A stretch of 64,000 nt of DNA from Methanocella arvoryzae MRE50 (GCF_000063445.1 NC_009464.1:2356001-2420000); one strand, 5' to 3'. Counted from the first letter of the stretch, positions 9,324 to 17,700 are shown. The notes: generated by a model not told the origin, from the letters alone. Numbers and translations: made by a program.

Positions 9324-9571
9324 CTCCCTGACCTCTGTACCTCCCTGACCTCCCATTTTAAAGTCCTCCCCGACCTCCATGTACCTCCTTGACCTGCCTC
9401 CAGACCTCCGGTACCTCCGTTTCCTCAACACTTTGCCGGTTCATGCGATCCATGGCAATTCCCGAGTAAATGGAGGTATTCGAGGAAAGGAGGCGGTCGG
9501 GGAGGTCGCCGAGGTTAAAGGAGGGACTTAAAAGAAGGGAGGTCGGGGAGGTACGGAGGATGGGGAGGACT
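9324..9571. repeat. palindromic word-repeat element A, copy 1 (ACCTCCCTG word)
   Basis: The left arm (9324-9435) repeats variants of GACCTCC(C/T), and the right arm (9471-9571) repeats their complement GGAGGTCGGGGAGGT, so the whole can fold as one long imperfect hairpin. The loop contains CTCAACACTTTGCCGGTTCA. A second copy is at 13991-14222 and shares the loop core TTTGCCGG. No coding function is visible. Confidence 0.7.
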
Positions 9572-9683
9572 GTATAATGCCGGTAGAGGCTGAACGTGAG
9601 GCGGATTAGGATTGAATTATTGGTCTGACTACCATTTAACAATGGCAACTTATACCCGGAATCATAATCCTATATAGGCAGAA

Positions 9684-9702
9684 GAACCCAAATATTAAAT
9701 AT
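9684..9702 (+). promoter_or_regulatory. probable promoter of NHL-propeller gene
   Basis: AGAACCCAAATATTAAATAT lies about 40 bases before the ATG at 9738. The AGAACCC block in front of the AT-rich box repeats that of the receptor promoters at 6121 and 10917, suggesting shared control. Confidence 0.45.
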
Positions 9703-9737
9703 CTGCCCGACTGCATATTACCTGAACCACTGGTACC

Positions 9738-10835
9738 ATGAGGCTTACTTCCCGAATTTCACTTCTGATAGCGTTACTCTCTATTCTCCTGCTGACTGTT
9801 CCTGCCGCAAACGCGTACGAGCCGTTCAGCCCCGATAAAATCGCACTGGGCGGCTACGGCAACGTCTACGCCAGCTTCGGGGGCAACCTCAGCATGCAGA
9901 GCTACATCCACGTATACACTCCCGAAGGCAGGGAAATTCGCCTGATCGAGAAAGGTACCGGCGGCGACTTCGCAGTCGATCGTCAGGATAGCGTGTACTT
10001 GCTCGATTCCGCCAACAAAACGATCACTAAGGTGAGCAAGGATGGCCAGAGAAGCCTCTTCTGGGAGAGTAACCGATCCAGCGCTTACTACTGTGGCAGT
10101 ATCGCTGCGGATGACGCGGGAAATATCTACGTGACCGAGTACGCGCCGGACTTCAATAATTCCACCGGGCATAACCAAATGGCCAACCTCACCGATAGCC
10201 GGATTCTAAAGCTGAATTCCAGCGGCGACGTTGTCAAAATCTACGGGGGATCGCCTCCGTTCCCGATGAACAACCCGCTGATGCTGACCATAGGTTTTTA
10301 CGGGACTGTCTATGGTACCGATCTGGACAACCGTATTTACCTGCTCACTCCCGACGGCAACATGAGTACCATGGGCAAGCCTGGATTGGAGAACGGCACC
10401 TTTAACATGATCACCAGCGTGACGTTCGGCGAGGATGGCTACCTGTACGTGACGGAGTATGGCAACCACCGGGTCCAGAAGCTGTACCCCAACGGCACTT
10501 TCGTCGCAAAGTGGGCCGGATGCGGCCCGGATGCCTTCATCTACCCCTCCGGTGTGGCCGCTGATAAGAACGGCCGGGTGTATGTGGCTGACTTCCGTGA
10601 CCAGCGCATCGTGTGGCTCGACGGTAACAACTACACGTTCGGGGAGAACAGGACTGCTAACGTAGCCGGCAAGGGAGTTCTCTGGGATAATGTTGTCGCA
10701 GGGGACAACTATACTGTCATGACGCAGAAGATCGAAACGGAGAATGCAGCGGCAGAGACGCCGGGCTTCACCGTAGTAATACTGGCTACGAGCTTTATTG
10801 TGCTTTTCCTGATAGCCAGACCTATGCGTAGGTGA
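9738..10835 (+). CDS. secreted NHL-repeat beta-propeller protein with PGF-CTERM-like tail
   Basis: A 365-residue exported protein. Residues 1-26 are a signal peptide (cleavage likely after PAANA). Residues 30-320 are NHL-type propeller blades, for example GEDGYLYVTEYGNHRVQKLYPNGTF and GVAADKNGRVYVADFRDQRIVWLDGN, with several NxS/T sequons. The last 25 residues have the three parts of an archaeosortase A sorting signal: TPGF, a hydrophobic helix (VVILATSFIVLFLIA) and a basic end RPMRR. That predicts removal of the helix and attachment to lipid, but the archaeosortase is not in this window. It lacks the winged helices of its neighbours yet shares promoter elements with them, so it may be a soluble-side partner or ligand presenter for the receptors. 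No enzyme motif is seen. Confidence 0.75.
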   Translation: MRLTSRISLLIALLSILLLTVPAANAYEPFSPDKIALGGYGNVYASFGGNLSMQSYIHVYTPEGREIRLIEKGTGGDFAVDRQDSVYLLDSANKTITKVSKDGQRSLFWESNRSSAYYCGSIAADDAGNIYVTEYAPDFNNSTGHNQMANLTDSRILKLNSSGDVVKIYGGSPPFPMNNPLMLTIGFYGTVYGTDLDNRIYLLTPDGNMSTMGKPGLENGTFNMITSVTFGEDGYLYVTEYGNHRVQKLYPNGTFVAKWAGCGPDAFIYPSGVAADKNGRVYVADFRDQRIVWLDGNNYTFGENRTANVAGKGVLWDNVVAGDNYTVMTQKIETENAAAETPGFTVVILATSFIVLFLIARPMRR

Positions 10836-10916
10836 ATACTTAAGAGATGGAACGGGCTTAGAGATTCAGAATCCGGAGGCTTCTGGAGAACAAGTCATTA
10901 TTCTTTCAACGTTTGT

Positions 10917-10937
10917 TGACAGAACCCTTATTTAAGC
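10917..10937 (+). promoter_or_regulatory. promoter of third receptor
   Basis: Identical over 21 bases to 6121-6141: TGACAGAACC then CTTATTTAAGC. The upstream bases CAAC(G/C)TTT are also alike. ATG 10967 lies about 35 bases past the TATA centre; the TTG that opens the frame at 10913 would be upstream of transcription and is rejected. Confidence 0.65.
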
Positions 10938-10966
10938 CACGCCTTACTAATGATCAGGTAGTAAGC

Positions 10967-13222
10967 ATGAAGAAGGCGCACACGTTCGAGCTGACGATCG
11001 TACTGCTCATCGTAATTATGGCATGTCTGCTATACCTAATTCTGACATCCAGGCCGTCTTTAAATAGTGGCTGGGAAGCATCGATCAACAGCACGCCCGA
11101 CTACATCCTCCCCGGGAGCGATGGCAGGCTATACGCTTTCGCCGGGAACAACGTGACGGCAATCGACAGCAATGGCCAGGTGGCATGGAAGTTCGACGCA
11201 GAGCAGGACATCTGGAAAGGGGGAAGAGGCTACGGAGTCGGCGCTGGCGGATCGCTGGTCCGATACTACCAGTCTGTCCCGCTGGCCGCAGAATACGCTG
11301 GCCACCTCTACCTGCTTGCGGAGAAACCCTGCGTCGAAGAGGCTAAAAAAGTCGTTATAAACAATATAACCATTATGGACTTCCCCATGGATCTGATAGC
11401 CCTGTCTCCCCAGGGCGAGATCGAATGGAAACGAGCCATTAATGAAACTTTTCCGGTATCAGGCTACCTCCAGGTTGTCGAGGGACCATTTTACCCCGAC
11501 GGGCCCGCCTATTTCTGGTATCCAATTATCTCAGGCCCCATAGTGTCCGGCGATAGACTATACATCTTTCACGATGGTCAGGAAGACGTTTATGATGCAA
11601 ACGGGACTCTGGCATACAAATTGTACGGTCTCTCCAGCGAGCCGGTAGTCGATGAACGCGGCTATGTTTACGCAGTGCTCGCTACGCCGATTTCGAAGCA
11701 GTCTGCCACTTCATCGATCGATGCAGGGGCGTATTACGTGAACGTGACCCCTTCAAGCATAATCGCCGCTTTCAGGCCGGACGGTACGCAGGCATGGAGC
11801 CTGGACCTCGGCGAAAGCGCTGCTCCGATCTCCGTCGGTACCGGTGGTTATACAGATGGCCTGAGCCGGCTGCTTTTCGCGAACCAGACGCTATATGTGC
11901 CAGTGCAGAACGGCATTGTGGCAGTAAGCACCGATGGCAGAGTGCTCTGGGTGCGCCACTTAAACGATGGCTCGTATACACTGTTTGAGCCGATGCCTGT
12001 TGATCCAGAGGGCAACGTTTACTTCCGGCAGGATCGCTCCATAGCGCAAATTTGTGTCATCAGACCCAACGGCCAGGCGCAGGTAAGCCCCTGGGTATTC
12101 AACTTCTGGAGCGGAGAAGCCGAGCCAGGCTCGCAGACACCGGTCTTCCTCGAAGGACATGACGGGATCGTTTACGGTACTGGTAGCACGACGTACATGA
12201 GCCCCGATCAGTTCAACGAGACCTACCGAGCGGGCTATTTCGACCCTGGCCACGTCACTGCATACGATCTGGCGAAGAACCGTACCCTCTGGACGTTTAC
12301 CATCCCTGCGGAGGACACGCATGCTCTACTCCTCACGCCGGACAACTATGAGTTAATACACATTCAAGGCTTAGGGCTGGATATAAGGCCGGATAATGCC
12401 GGTGCATACACCAGTATCACGCAGAACAGGGTCATCTACGTCTACCCCGGCCAGAACGTCACCTACGTCACCTACGAATATACCATCCATGAAGACCCTA
12501 TAGTTCTCAACCAGTCCAGGGGCATGTACGTCCGGGCGCTATACGCCCTTGATAATAGTGGCCGGCTGCTATGGAAAGAGCCCATAGGTTCCATCAAGCA
12601 GGCCGTCGTGAGCAACGATACTCTATACTATAGCACCTGGGACGGCCAGATGGGCGGAGGAGCGAGCATCGCCGGCGGCATCGCCATTATTGCCTCACTG
12701 TACCTGGTCCTGCGTTTTGTCGCCGTAGGGGCCGTCTCCCGGGCGAGGGCCGTGCTGCACGTCAACGAGAACCGGAATGCTCTCATGGAGTACATCGAAG
12801 CTAACCCGGGTTCTACCGCGAGGGAGATAACCAAAGGCCTTCCTATGAACATGGGCACGCTCCGGTACCACCTTCTCATCCTCTCGATGAACCACAAGAT
12901 CACCTCCCATCAGGATGGTGACAAGTACGTGCGGTACTTTAAGAATGCCGGGACCTACACACGAGAAGAGCTTATGCTACTATCGCTGGCGCGCAGGGAG
13001 CCTGTCAGAAAGATCCTTGAAACTCTCTCGAAAAACCCGGGGATGACCGGAACCGAGCTGTCAAAAGCGCTGGGCGTGTCGACCACGGCTGTTTATCGGC
13101 ACCTGAACCTGCTGTCAGAAAGGCAGATCGTGGGCCGGGAGCTTGAGAGAGAAAGCGGGCCTGGCTACCGGGTCAGGGAAGAGTACCTGCCGTATGTCGA
13201 GAGGATGATCCGGGGGCAGTAA
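10967..13222 (+). CDS. transmembrane one-component regulator: propeller plus two winged helices (paralogue 3)
   Basis: A 751-residue third copy. Start MKKAHTFELTIV; anchor helix about 8-28; ectodomain about 30-565 with propeller blades (GRLYAFAGNNVTAIDSNGQ; TLYVPVQNGIVAVSTDGRVLW; ALYALDNSGRLLWKE); second helix about 566-586 (IAGGIAIIASLYLVLRFVAVG); wHTH1 about 600-655 (NMGTLRYHLLIL); wHTH2 about 670-740 (TGTELSKALGVSTTAVYRHL). The helix-turn-helix cores of copies 2 and 3 are close to each other and both differ from copy 1, in line with their shared promoter. Followed by about 1 kb without genes, filled with repeat elements. Role inferred as for the other copies; the DNA targets might include the array itself. 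Confidence 0.85.
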   Translation: MKKAHTFELTIVLLIVIMACLLYLILTSRPSLNSGWEASINSTPDYILPGSDGRLYAFAGNNVTAIDSNGQVAWKFDAEQDIWKGGRGYGVGAGGSLVRYYQSVPLAAEYAGHLYLLAEKPCVEEAKKVVINNITIMDFPMDLIALSPQGEIEWKRAINETFPVSGYLQVVEGPFYPDGPAYFWYPIISGPIVSGDRLYIFHDGQEDVYDANGTLAYKLYGLSSEPVVDERGYVYAVLATPISKQSATSSIDAGAYYVNVTPSSIIAAFRPDGTQAWSLDLGESAAPISVGTGGYTDGLSRLLFANQTLYVPVQNGIVAVSTDGRVLWVRHLNDGSYTLFEPMPVDPEGNVYFRQDRSIAQICVIRPNGQAQVSPWVFNFWSGEAEPGSQTPVFLEGHDGIVYGTGSTTYMSPDQFNETYRAGYFDPGHVTAYDLAKNRTLWTFTIPAEDTHALLLTPDNYELIHIQGLGLDIRPDNAGAYTSITQNRVIYVYPGQNVTYVTYEYTIHEDPIVLNQSRGMYVRALYALDNSGRLLWKEPIGSIKQAVVSNDTLYYSTWDGQMGGGASIAGGIAIIASLYLVLRFVAVGAVSRARAVLHVNENRNALMEYIEANPGSTAREITKGLPMNMGTLRYHLLILSMNHKITSHQDGDKYVRYFKNAGTYTREELMLLSLARREPVRKILETLSKNPGMTGTELSKALGVSTTAVYRHLNLLSERQIVGRELERESGPGYRVREEYLPYVERMIRGQ

Positions 13223-13371
13223 CGACAGATCAGTACCTCCTCAAAACGTCGCTTTTATAGTCGCATGAAAAACTTTTCATTGTTCAAACTTGAGCGTACT
13301 GTCACTCATCGATCGGACGCCTGTGAACAATATGTTATATCGGCTATGGTTACAGGGCCGCCAAGCACTCG

Positions 13372-13658
13372 CCTTATGAAAAATGGGATATTCAGGTAGA
13401 GGCTATGAAAAATCAGTAGTTGGCCCTGTATAGGTCGAAAATACCGCCAAGATCGCCAAGGGGCCAAGCTCGCCAAGAGCCAATTTTTCATGGAACGCCA
13501 AGGGGTCAGGCCCGCCAAGGACTTTGTGATCAGGATCAGAGATATCGCTAAAATCTTGGCGTGCTTGGCCCTTTGGCGAGCTTGGCGGTATTTTCGACGC
13601 ACATAGGGCCAACTTTCAATTTTTCATACCCCTACTTGAAAATATCCTTTTCATCCAC
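13372..13658. repeat. palindromic word-repeat element B, copy 1 (CGCCAAGG word)
   Basis: An inverted repeat spanning nearly 290 bases. The outer arms pair (ATGAAAAATGGGATATTCAG with its near complement at the right end; GGTCGAAAATACCGCC with GGCGGTATTTTCGAC). The inner parts are strings of GCCAAG on the left and CTTGGC on the right. Copy 2 lies at 32728-33000 with the same order of blocks. It sits downstream of a plus-strand gene and downstream of a minus-strand gene (convergent). Confidence 0.75.
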
Positions 13659-13680
13659 GAGTCATTACTGAAACGTTTTG

Positions 13681-13817
13681 TACGAGTGCCCGTACCATTT
13701 ACACGAAGTACCCGAAGTACACGAAGTACTCAAAGTACGGTAAAAACGGCATGCTGGAAAATGATCTTACAGTAAAACTTCGCGTACCTTGCGTACTTCG
13801 CGTAAACGATACCTGAC
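13681..13817. repeat. palindromic word-repeat element C, copy 1 (CGAAGTAC word)
   Basis: Left arm TACCATTTACACGAAGTACC and further CGAAGTAC words; right arm GTACTTCGCGTAAACGATACC as the complement, with a loop of about 45 bases. It follows element B by 18 bases after the shared joint CATCCACGAGTC. Copy 2 (33036-33150) is in the opposite orientation. Confidence 0.7.
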
Positions 13818-13916
13818 TGTCCTAAAAGTTCCAAGAATGACAATACACAAGGTTGACGAAGTATACTCTTTCCCAAAACATTTTGGACAGTTCCTTTGCC
13901 AGGATATTCGCCTTAA

Positions 13917-13940
13917 GAACGCCTGCCATGGCAGGCGTTC
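13917..13940. repeat. 24-bp perfect palindrome
   Basis: GAACGCCTGCCA joined to its exact complement TGGCAGGCGTTC. It lies between repeat elements C and A in the convergent intergenic region and could act as a terminator hairpin or a protein site. Confidence 0.55.
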
Positions 13941-13990
13941 AACAGGCGATTCCCGACAGCCGGTTTATCCTCTCCAATCCTCCGGGCACT

Positions 13991-14222
13991 CACTTTCCTC
14001 CTCTCAGACCTCCTGACCTCCCTGACCTCCCAGTTTGAAAAAAGTCTCCCAGACCTCCCGGCACTCCCCCTCCTCACATTTTGCCGGGTACGTATGCGCA
14101 AGCAGGACAAAAGGGAGGTTTAGGAGGCACTGGAGATTAGAGAGAACGATCTCAGGGAGAGGTCAGAGAGGTCTGGAGGTCAGAGAGGAGGACAGTGAGG
14201 GACCAGAGGTCCTGGAGGTCTG
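13991..14222. repeat. palindromic word-repeat element A, copy 2
   Basis: The left arm repeats GACCTCC(C/T) (13991-14060) and the right arm repeats GGAGGTC/GAGAGGTC (14111-14222). The loop CTCACATTTTGCCGGGTACG matches the loop of copy 1 at 9324-9571 at the core TTTGCCGG. It ends 37 bases before the stop of the RPA-associated gene. Confidence 0.65.
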
Positions 14223-14258
14223 TAGTGCTACTCTAAAAAAGAAAAGTATGGAAGTCAG

Positions 14259-14840
14259 TTACTTTGCGTCTGTAACAACGACTTCCATCTGCTTCAGAGA
14301 CCTCGCAGCGTTGAGGAGCATGGTCTTGTACTCCTCGACGTCGGTCTGGTAGTGCTCTTTGGCCTTGACCGCATCCGGATCGGTGCCGGCCTTCATTGCC
14401 ACCAGGCGGTCGGCGGTGTTGTAGATCGTATCTTTGACCCACATATCCCGGGTGTCGCCGTCCACGGGTACGATGATCTCCGGCCTGACGCTGAAGATCA
14501 GGGTGCCGTCCTGGCCTTTGAAGCTGTTCGGCTTGCCGATGACGGCCACGAACGAGGGGACTTCGATGTCGGCTAACGCTTGCGCGGCCTCGGGCTGGTA
14601 CTGGCTGGCGTAGATCACAAACGCCCCTGTCGGGTCGCTGACCCGGCCCTTCCAGAACTCCGAGTCGGAGCCGATGTTGGTCTTCTCTGTCAGAGTGCCC
14701 ACGATGAAGACTCTGTTGCACTTGGCGCCGGTCGGCGTCAGCAGGTACGTCGGGGCGAACTGGTCCTCCCCGTCCTTGTACGTCAGGTTAGCTGCCTGAA
14801 ACTCTTTTGCGAAAAGCCGCTTTGCTACTTCTCTGGGCAT
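14259..14840 (-). CDS. RPA-associated protein (COG3390 family)
   Basis: A 193-residue soluble protein with an OB-fold core (NRVFIVGTLTEKTNIGSDSE, then DPTGAFVIYASQY), matching the archaeal RPA-associated family encoded next to RPA in many Euryarchaeota. Family members interact with replication protein A on single-stranded DNA and are needed for DNA repair in haloarchaea (family knowledge). The gene directly abuts the RPA gene: the RPA stop ends at 14841 and this ATG starts at 14840, so they are translated from one mRNA. The C-terminal region (about 130-193) is helical and charged. The start MPREVAKRLFAKEFQAANL is the family N-terminus. Confidence 0.85.
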   Translation of the reverse strand: MPREVAKRLFAKEFQAANLTYKDGEDQFAPTYLLTPTGAKCNRVFIVGTLTEKTNIGSDSEFWKGRVSDPTGAFVIYASQYQPEAAQALADIEVPSFVAVIGKPNSFKGQDGTLIFSVRPEIIVPVDGDTRDMWVKDTIYNTADRLVAMKAGTDPDAVKAKEHYQTDVEEYKTMLLNAARSLKQMEVVVTDAK

Positions 14841-15764
14841 TTAGACAGCCCCCACTTTCTTGAGCACTTCGTCCAGCGTGATGTCCTTTACCGTCCGCTC
14901 CATCTCTTTGGCCAGCAGGTACCGGCCACTCATGATCGGGCCTTTCACGGTGAAGTACTTGCCCAGCATGATCCTCTTGATCTCGTCGAGCACGACGCCC
15001 GGGTCGACTGCGTCCATCGCCATCTTCTTGGCCATGTCGACGTTGATGCCGGTGACTCTGTAGGTCATCTCCTGGTTCAGGATGATGTCCTGCGCCACTT
15101 TACCGTCGTCCAGCACTGCCTTGACCCTGAGATCGTACTCGCCTTCCTGCTTACCGTGGTCGGCGCAGGCTCCCTTGGTCAGGGGTCGGTTGCACTCGGG
15201 GCACCGCTTGATCAGGCCGCTGCCCTGCTGCACGTCTACAATGGCCCCGGTCATGACGGTGTCCCGGTCGGCCACTTCCACGTCTTCCGTGGGCACGATG
15301 GTGGTGGTCTTGTTGAGCTTCACCGAGAAGCGGCTCTGCCACGAGTCGGTGACCATGTTGGTCAGATAATAGCTCTTGCCTTCCTCCAGCTTGGGGAGGT
15401 CTGACTTGGCAAAAGCGACGAACTTGATGGTACCTGTCTCATCGCCCAGGACTCCGATCTGAGAAATGCTCGGCTTGTCGTTCTCCCAGACCTGCAGGAC
15501 TTTCGCCTTAAGCGATACCCACATGCCGTCCTTGATGATGTCCTTGATCTTCACTAGCTGGGCTTCTCCGCCGCCTCCTGTCTGAGGGCGCTGCAGCTTC
15601 AGGTCCCGGACGTACTGGTTCATGACCGTCCGCTTAGCCTCGTCCTCGGGCACTTTGTACTGGTTGATCAGTAAGTCCAGCTTCTGCTCGATCTCCTTCA
15701 GGGGCACTTCCGCGCCCATCTGAGAGAACTTCTCTCTCAGTTCCTTTGCGATGTCCTTTACCAT
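14841..15764 (-). CDS. replication protein A (single-stranded DNA-binding protein)
   Basis: A 307-residue RPA. Order: an N-terminal helical part (MVKDIAKELREKFSQ; about 1-65), an OB fold (KIKDIIKDGMWVSLKAKVLQVWE), then a zinc-finger element with CPEC and CADH (about residues 190-205) inside the second OB region, and a helical end. It binds and protects single-stranded DNA in replication and repair. The start at ATG 15764 is preferred to the longer frame opening at 15935 because GAGG sits six bases upstream and a TATA box is at 15822-15831; the extra 57 codons would lie across and upstream of that promoter. Operon with the RPA-associated protein. Confidence 0.88.
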   Translation of the reverse strand: MVKDIAKELREKFSQMGAEVPLKEIEQKLDLLINQYKVPEDEAKRTVMNQYVRDLKLQRPQTGGGGEAQLVKIKDIIKDGMWVSLKAKVLQVWENDKPSISQIGVLGDETGTIKFVAFAKSDLPKLEEGKSYYLTNMVTDSWQSRFSVKLNKTTTIVPTEDVEVADRDTVMTGAIVDVQQGSGLIKRCPECNRPLTKGACADHGKQEGEYDLRVKAVLDDGKVAQDIILNQEMTYRVTGINVDMAKKMAMDAVDPGVVLDEIKRIMLGKYFTVKGPIMSGRYLLAKEMERTVKDITLDEVLKKVGAV

Positions 15765-16075
15765 AATTTTCCTCAAGTCTCCATTTTGGTAGTCGGGAGA
15801 CAATAGTGAGTAGAGCAGGATAGTATATAAGCCAGTTCGAAGCGCGGTGAAAGTATTCTGGATTGTATTGAATGAGCCTTCGGCTCTGGCTAGTGCTATT
15901 TTACGGCTACCATAAATAAGTGACAAGAATGACAACCGCCTAAGTTATCGACACTCTATTAATGGCCCGGTTCAATGCCATAACTTCAATCCCATTCGTA
16001 TCTATAATAAAGCTTATTTTATAATAATCATATAATTATATTTGAGCCATAAGTATTCAATCAGGAGGGTTTGAG
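15765..16075. promoter_or_regulatory. divergent intergenic region with RPA promoter
   Basis: No gene is seen. On the minus strand CTTATATACT (15822-15831) is the RPA TATA box and GAGG at about 15771-15774 its ribosome site. A GAGCC-TTC-GGCTC hairpin is at 15874-15886. The right half is AT-rich (TTATTTTATAATAATCATAT) and holds the promoter of the plus-strand gene, whose ribosome site AGGAGGG starts near 16061. Confidence 0.55.
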
Positions 16076-16489
16076 GTGAGGTTAAATATTCTTAAAATAC
16101 TGTGCATAGTGCTTCTGGTACTGCCTATGATCGCAGCGCAAGCCGGCGCCATCTACCTTGAGGGACAGGCGCCGCCGGACGACACGTCTCCGCATATTCT
16201 GGCGGCCAGCAGTGGTCCCGCGGAGAGTAACGGGCCGGCTACGGCGATTCCGGAAGAGCTTAGCCAGGGCGATGCGGTGGTGCTGTTCCACGCCAGGTTT
16301 CCATACCTTGATGTAAGGGCTATGGATCTGCCGAAAGTGCCCACGCAGACTATGGATATGGGCTCCCTGTCGGGCTTAGCGACCGTGGGCCGGCCATCGA
16401 TCGGACCTGCCGGATATGGAGAGGGACTGAGCAGCCTGAAATTCCCGGCCTGGGGGACAGAATCTCCGTTCAGGTGGGCTTTATTGTAG
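16076..16489 (+). CDS. small secreted protein of unknown function
   Basis: A 137-residue protein with a clear signal peptide (MRLNILKILCIVLLVLPMIA, cleavage likely after AQAGA). The mature part is about 110 residues, rich in Pro, Gly, Ala and Ser with no cysteine, and shows no domain I recognise. GTG at 16076 is the start: AGGAGGG lies about 8 bases upstream and no ATG is nearby. It is alone, with a convergent neighbour. It may be disordered and surface-attached; no lipobox and no C-terminal anchor are present. Confidence 0.6.
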   Translation: MRLNILKILCIVLLVLPMIAAQAGAIYLEGQAPPDDTSPHILAASSGPAESNGPATAIPEELSQGDAVVLFHARFPYLDVRAMDLPKVPTQTMDMGSLSGLATVGRPSIGPAGYGEGLSSLKFPAWGTESPFRWALL

Positions 16490-16606
16490 TCTGGCAGGCG
16501 TGTACTGTGGATAGGCTGTGCGGTGCCAGGACGCCGGGAAAAATAAGGAAATGGTGTTAAGCCTCTAATATCCTGGCGCTCTGGCGCCGGGCCGATTCGC
16601 TCGCTA

Positions 16607-17596
16607 TCAGTTTTGCCGGGAAATTTTTCGATAGTAGTCCACGATCACTTTCGCCGATGCAGCGCCGTAAGGGCCGAGGCCGGCGAGGTCGAGGATGGTC
16701 TGCTCGGGGGATACTACCCTGATATCGTTGATGAGGTGGATGTCTTCCATTTCCCGGTCGGGGCTGTAGATCTGGAAGCTCACTCCGCAGCCTTCGCCGA
16801 GCAGGCTTTTTACCACCAGGGCGGCATTCTCGTCTGCGTAAAGCTGGATGCACCCGCCCGAGGCGACGCCTTCGAGATAGAGGTCGGAAGCCGTAAAAAG
16901 TGCGCAGGCCGAGCTGGGAATGATTCCGGAGACATTACTGTACAGCTCGTGCAGCGCCTCCTGCTCGTCCTCGTAGGCGCTACAGAATTCGAGACTGCGC
17001 AGGCTGTTGATCGGCCGCTCCCACACCACGTACTCGAACAGCCTGTCCAGGCTGGCAAGGCTGACTTTCCGGCCCTCTTCCTTAAAAGCGCCGATCTCTA
17101 CGAGCTTTTTGATGACGGCTCTCGCCCATGGATAAGAGACGCCGGTGTCGACCGAAGCCTTGTTCATGGTGGCCTCTTCATTCCTTAAAAAGTAGCATAC
17201 CACCTTCCAGGACCCCGGAGAGGTGATCTTCACCGCGTCTGACGGAGCGCCACGGGGCTTGCCTGTCGGCAGCTTCTGGAACGTCCACCCGGCCTTGATG
17301 AGAGCAGCTTTGGCATCGGTCGTAATGGCGGGGGCGAAGAGCTTGATAGCCACCTTTTTGCCCTGGAACCGCTGGCCGATCGTCTTGGCGTACAGGCTCA
17401 GCTTGGCCGCCGTCTGCATGTTGGCCCGGGTCAGCTTGATCCCCACGAAGTAGACGATGGTTTCATGTTCTATGATCAGCTCGTAAGTGTCCCCGTCGTA
17501 GCTCACAGTCTCTATGGACGCTGAAGGGTGTTCCTTGCGGAGAAGATCGATTACCGCCTGCACTTTAGGATTGCCCGGCTGGTTCTTCAGGCTCAT
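16607..17596 (-). CDS. AbiEi-like winged-helix protein without a toxin partner
   Basis: A 329-residue soluble protein. The middle (about 125-190) looks like a winged helix ([29 protein letters not shown]), and the C-terminal third holds [20 protein letters not shown] then [11 protein letters not shown], resembling the type IV AbiEi antitoxin/COG4861 core (xxSPExTxLDLxG). The N-terminal 100 residues look like a restriction-endonuclease-like alpha/beta fold ([19 protein letters not shown]). AbiEi antitoxins repress transcription and normally pair with an AbiEii nucleotidyltransferase; none is next to this gene. It could instead be a stand-alone archaeal regulator. Start [12 protein letters not shown] at 17596; the downstream convergent gap is short. 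Confidence 0.55.
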
Positions 17597-17689
17597 TAGG
17601 GGGCTTATTGGGGCCAGAGAATATAAATATATTTCACCTGCCAGGGCCTTCGGCCACCGTCATGATCTTTTCCAGGTTTCCAGAAAAAT

Positions 17690-17700
17690 CTTATATATTA
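17690..17700 (+). promoter_or_regulatory. TATA box for GMP synthase glutaminase gene
   Basis: CTTATATATTA centred about 26 bases before ATG 17721. Transcription should begin at or beside the start codon, giving a leaderless mRNA; this decides ATG 17721 over the longer frame opening at 17514. Confidence 0.65.

Noticed and set aside
8614-9348. Plus-strand open frame of about 244 codons over the RNB fragment
   Set aside because: The minus strand carries the RNB motif; the plus-strand product has shadow composition (many Arg, Gly, Leu) and no domain.
9358-9648. Minus-strand frame of 96 codons through element A
   Set aside because: Composition is dictated by the GA-rich repeat words (RLLS, LPI, SPTSLLL) and there is no promoter, ribosome site or domain.
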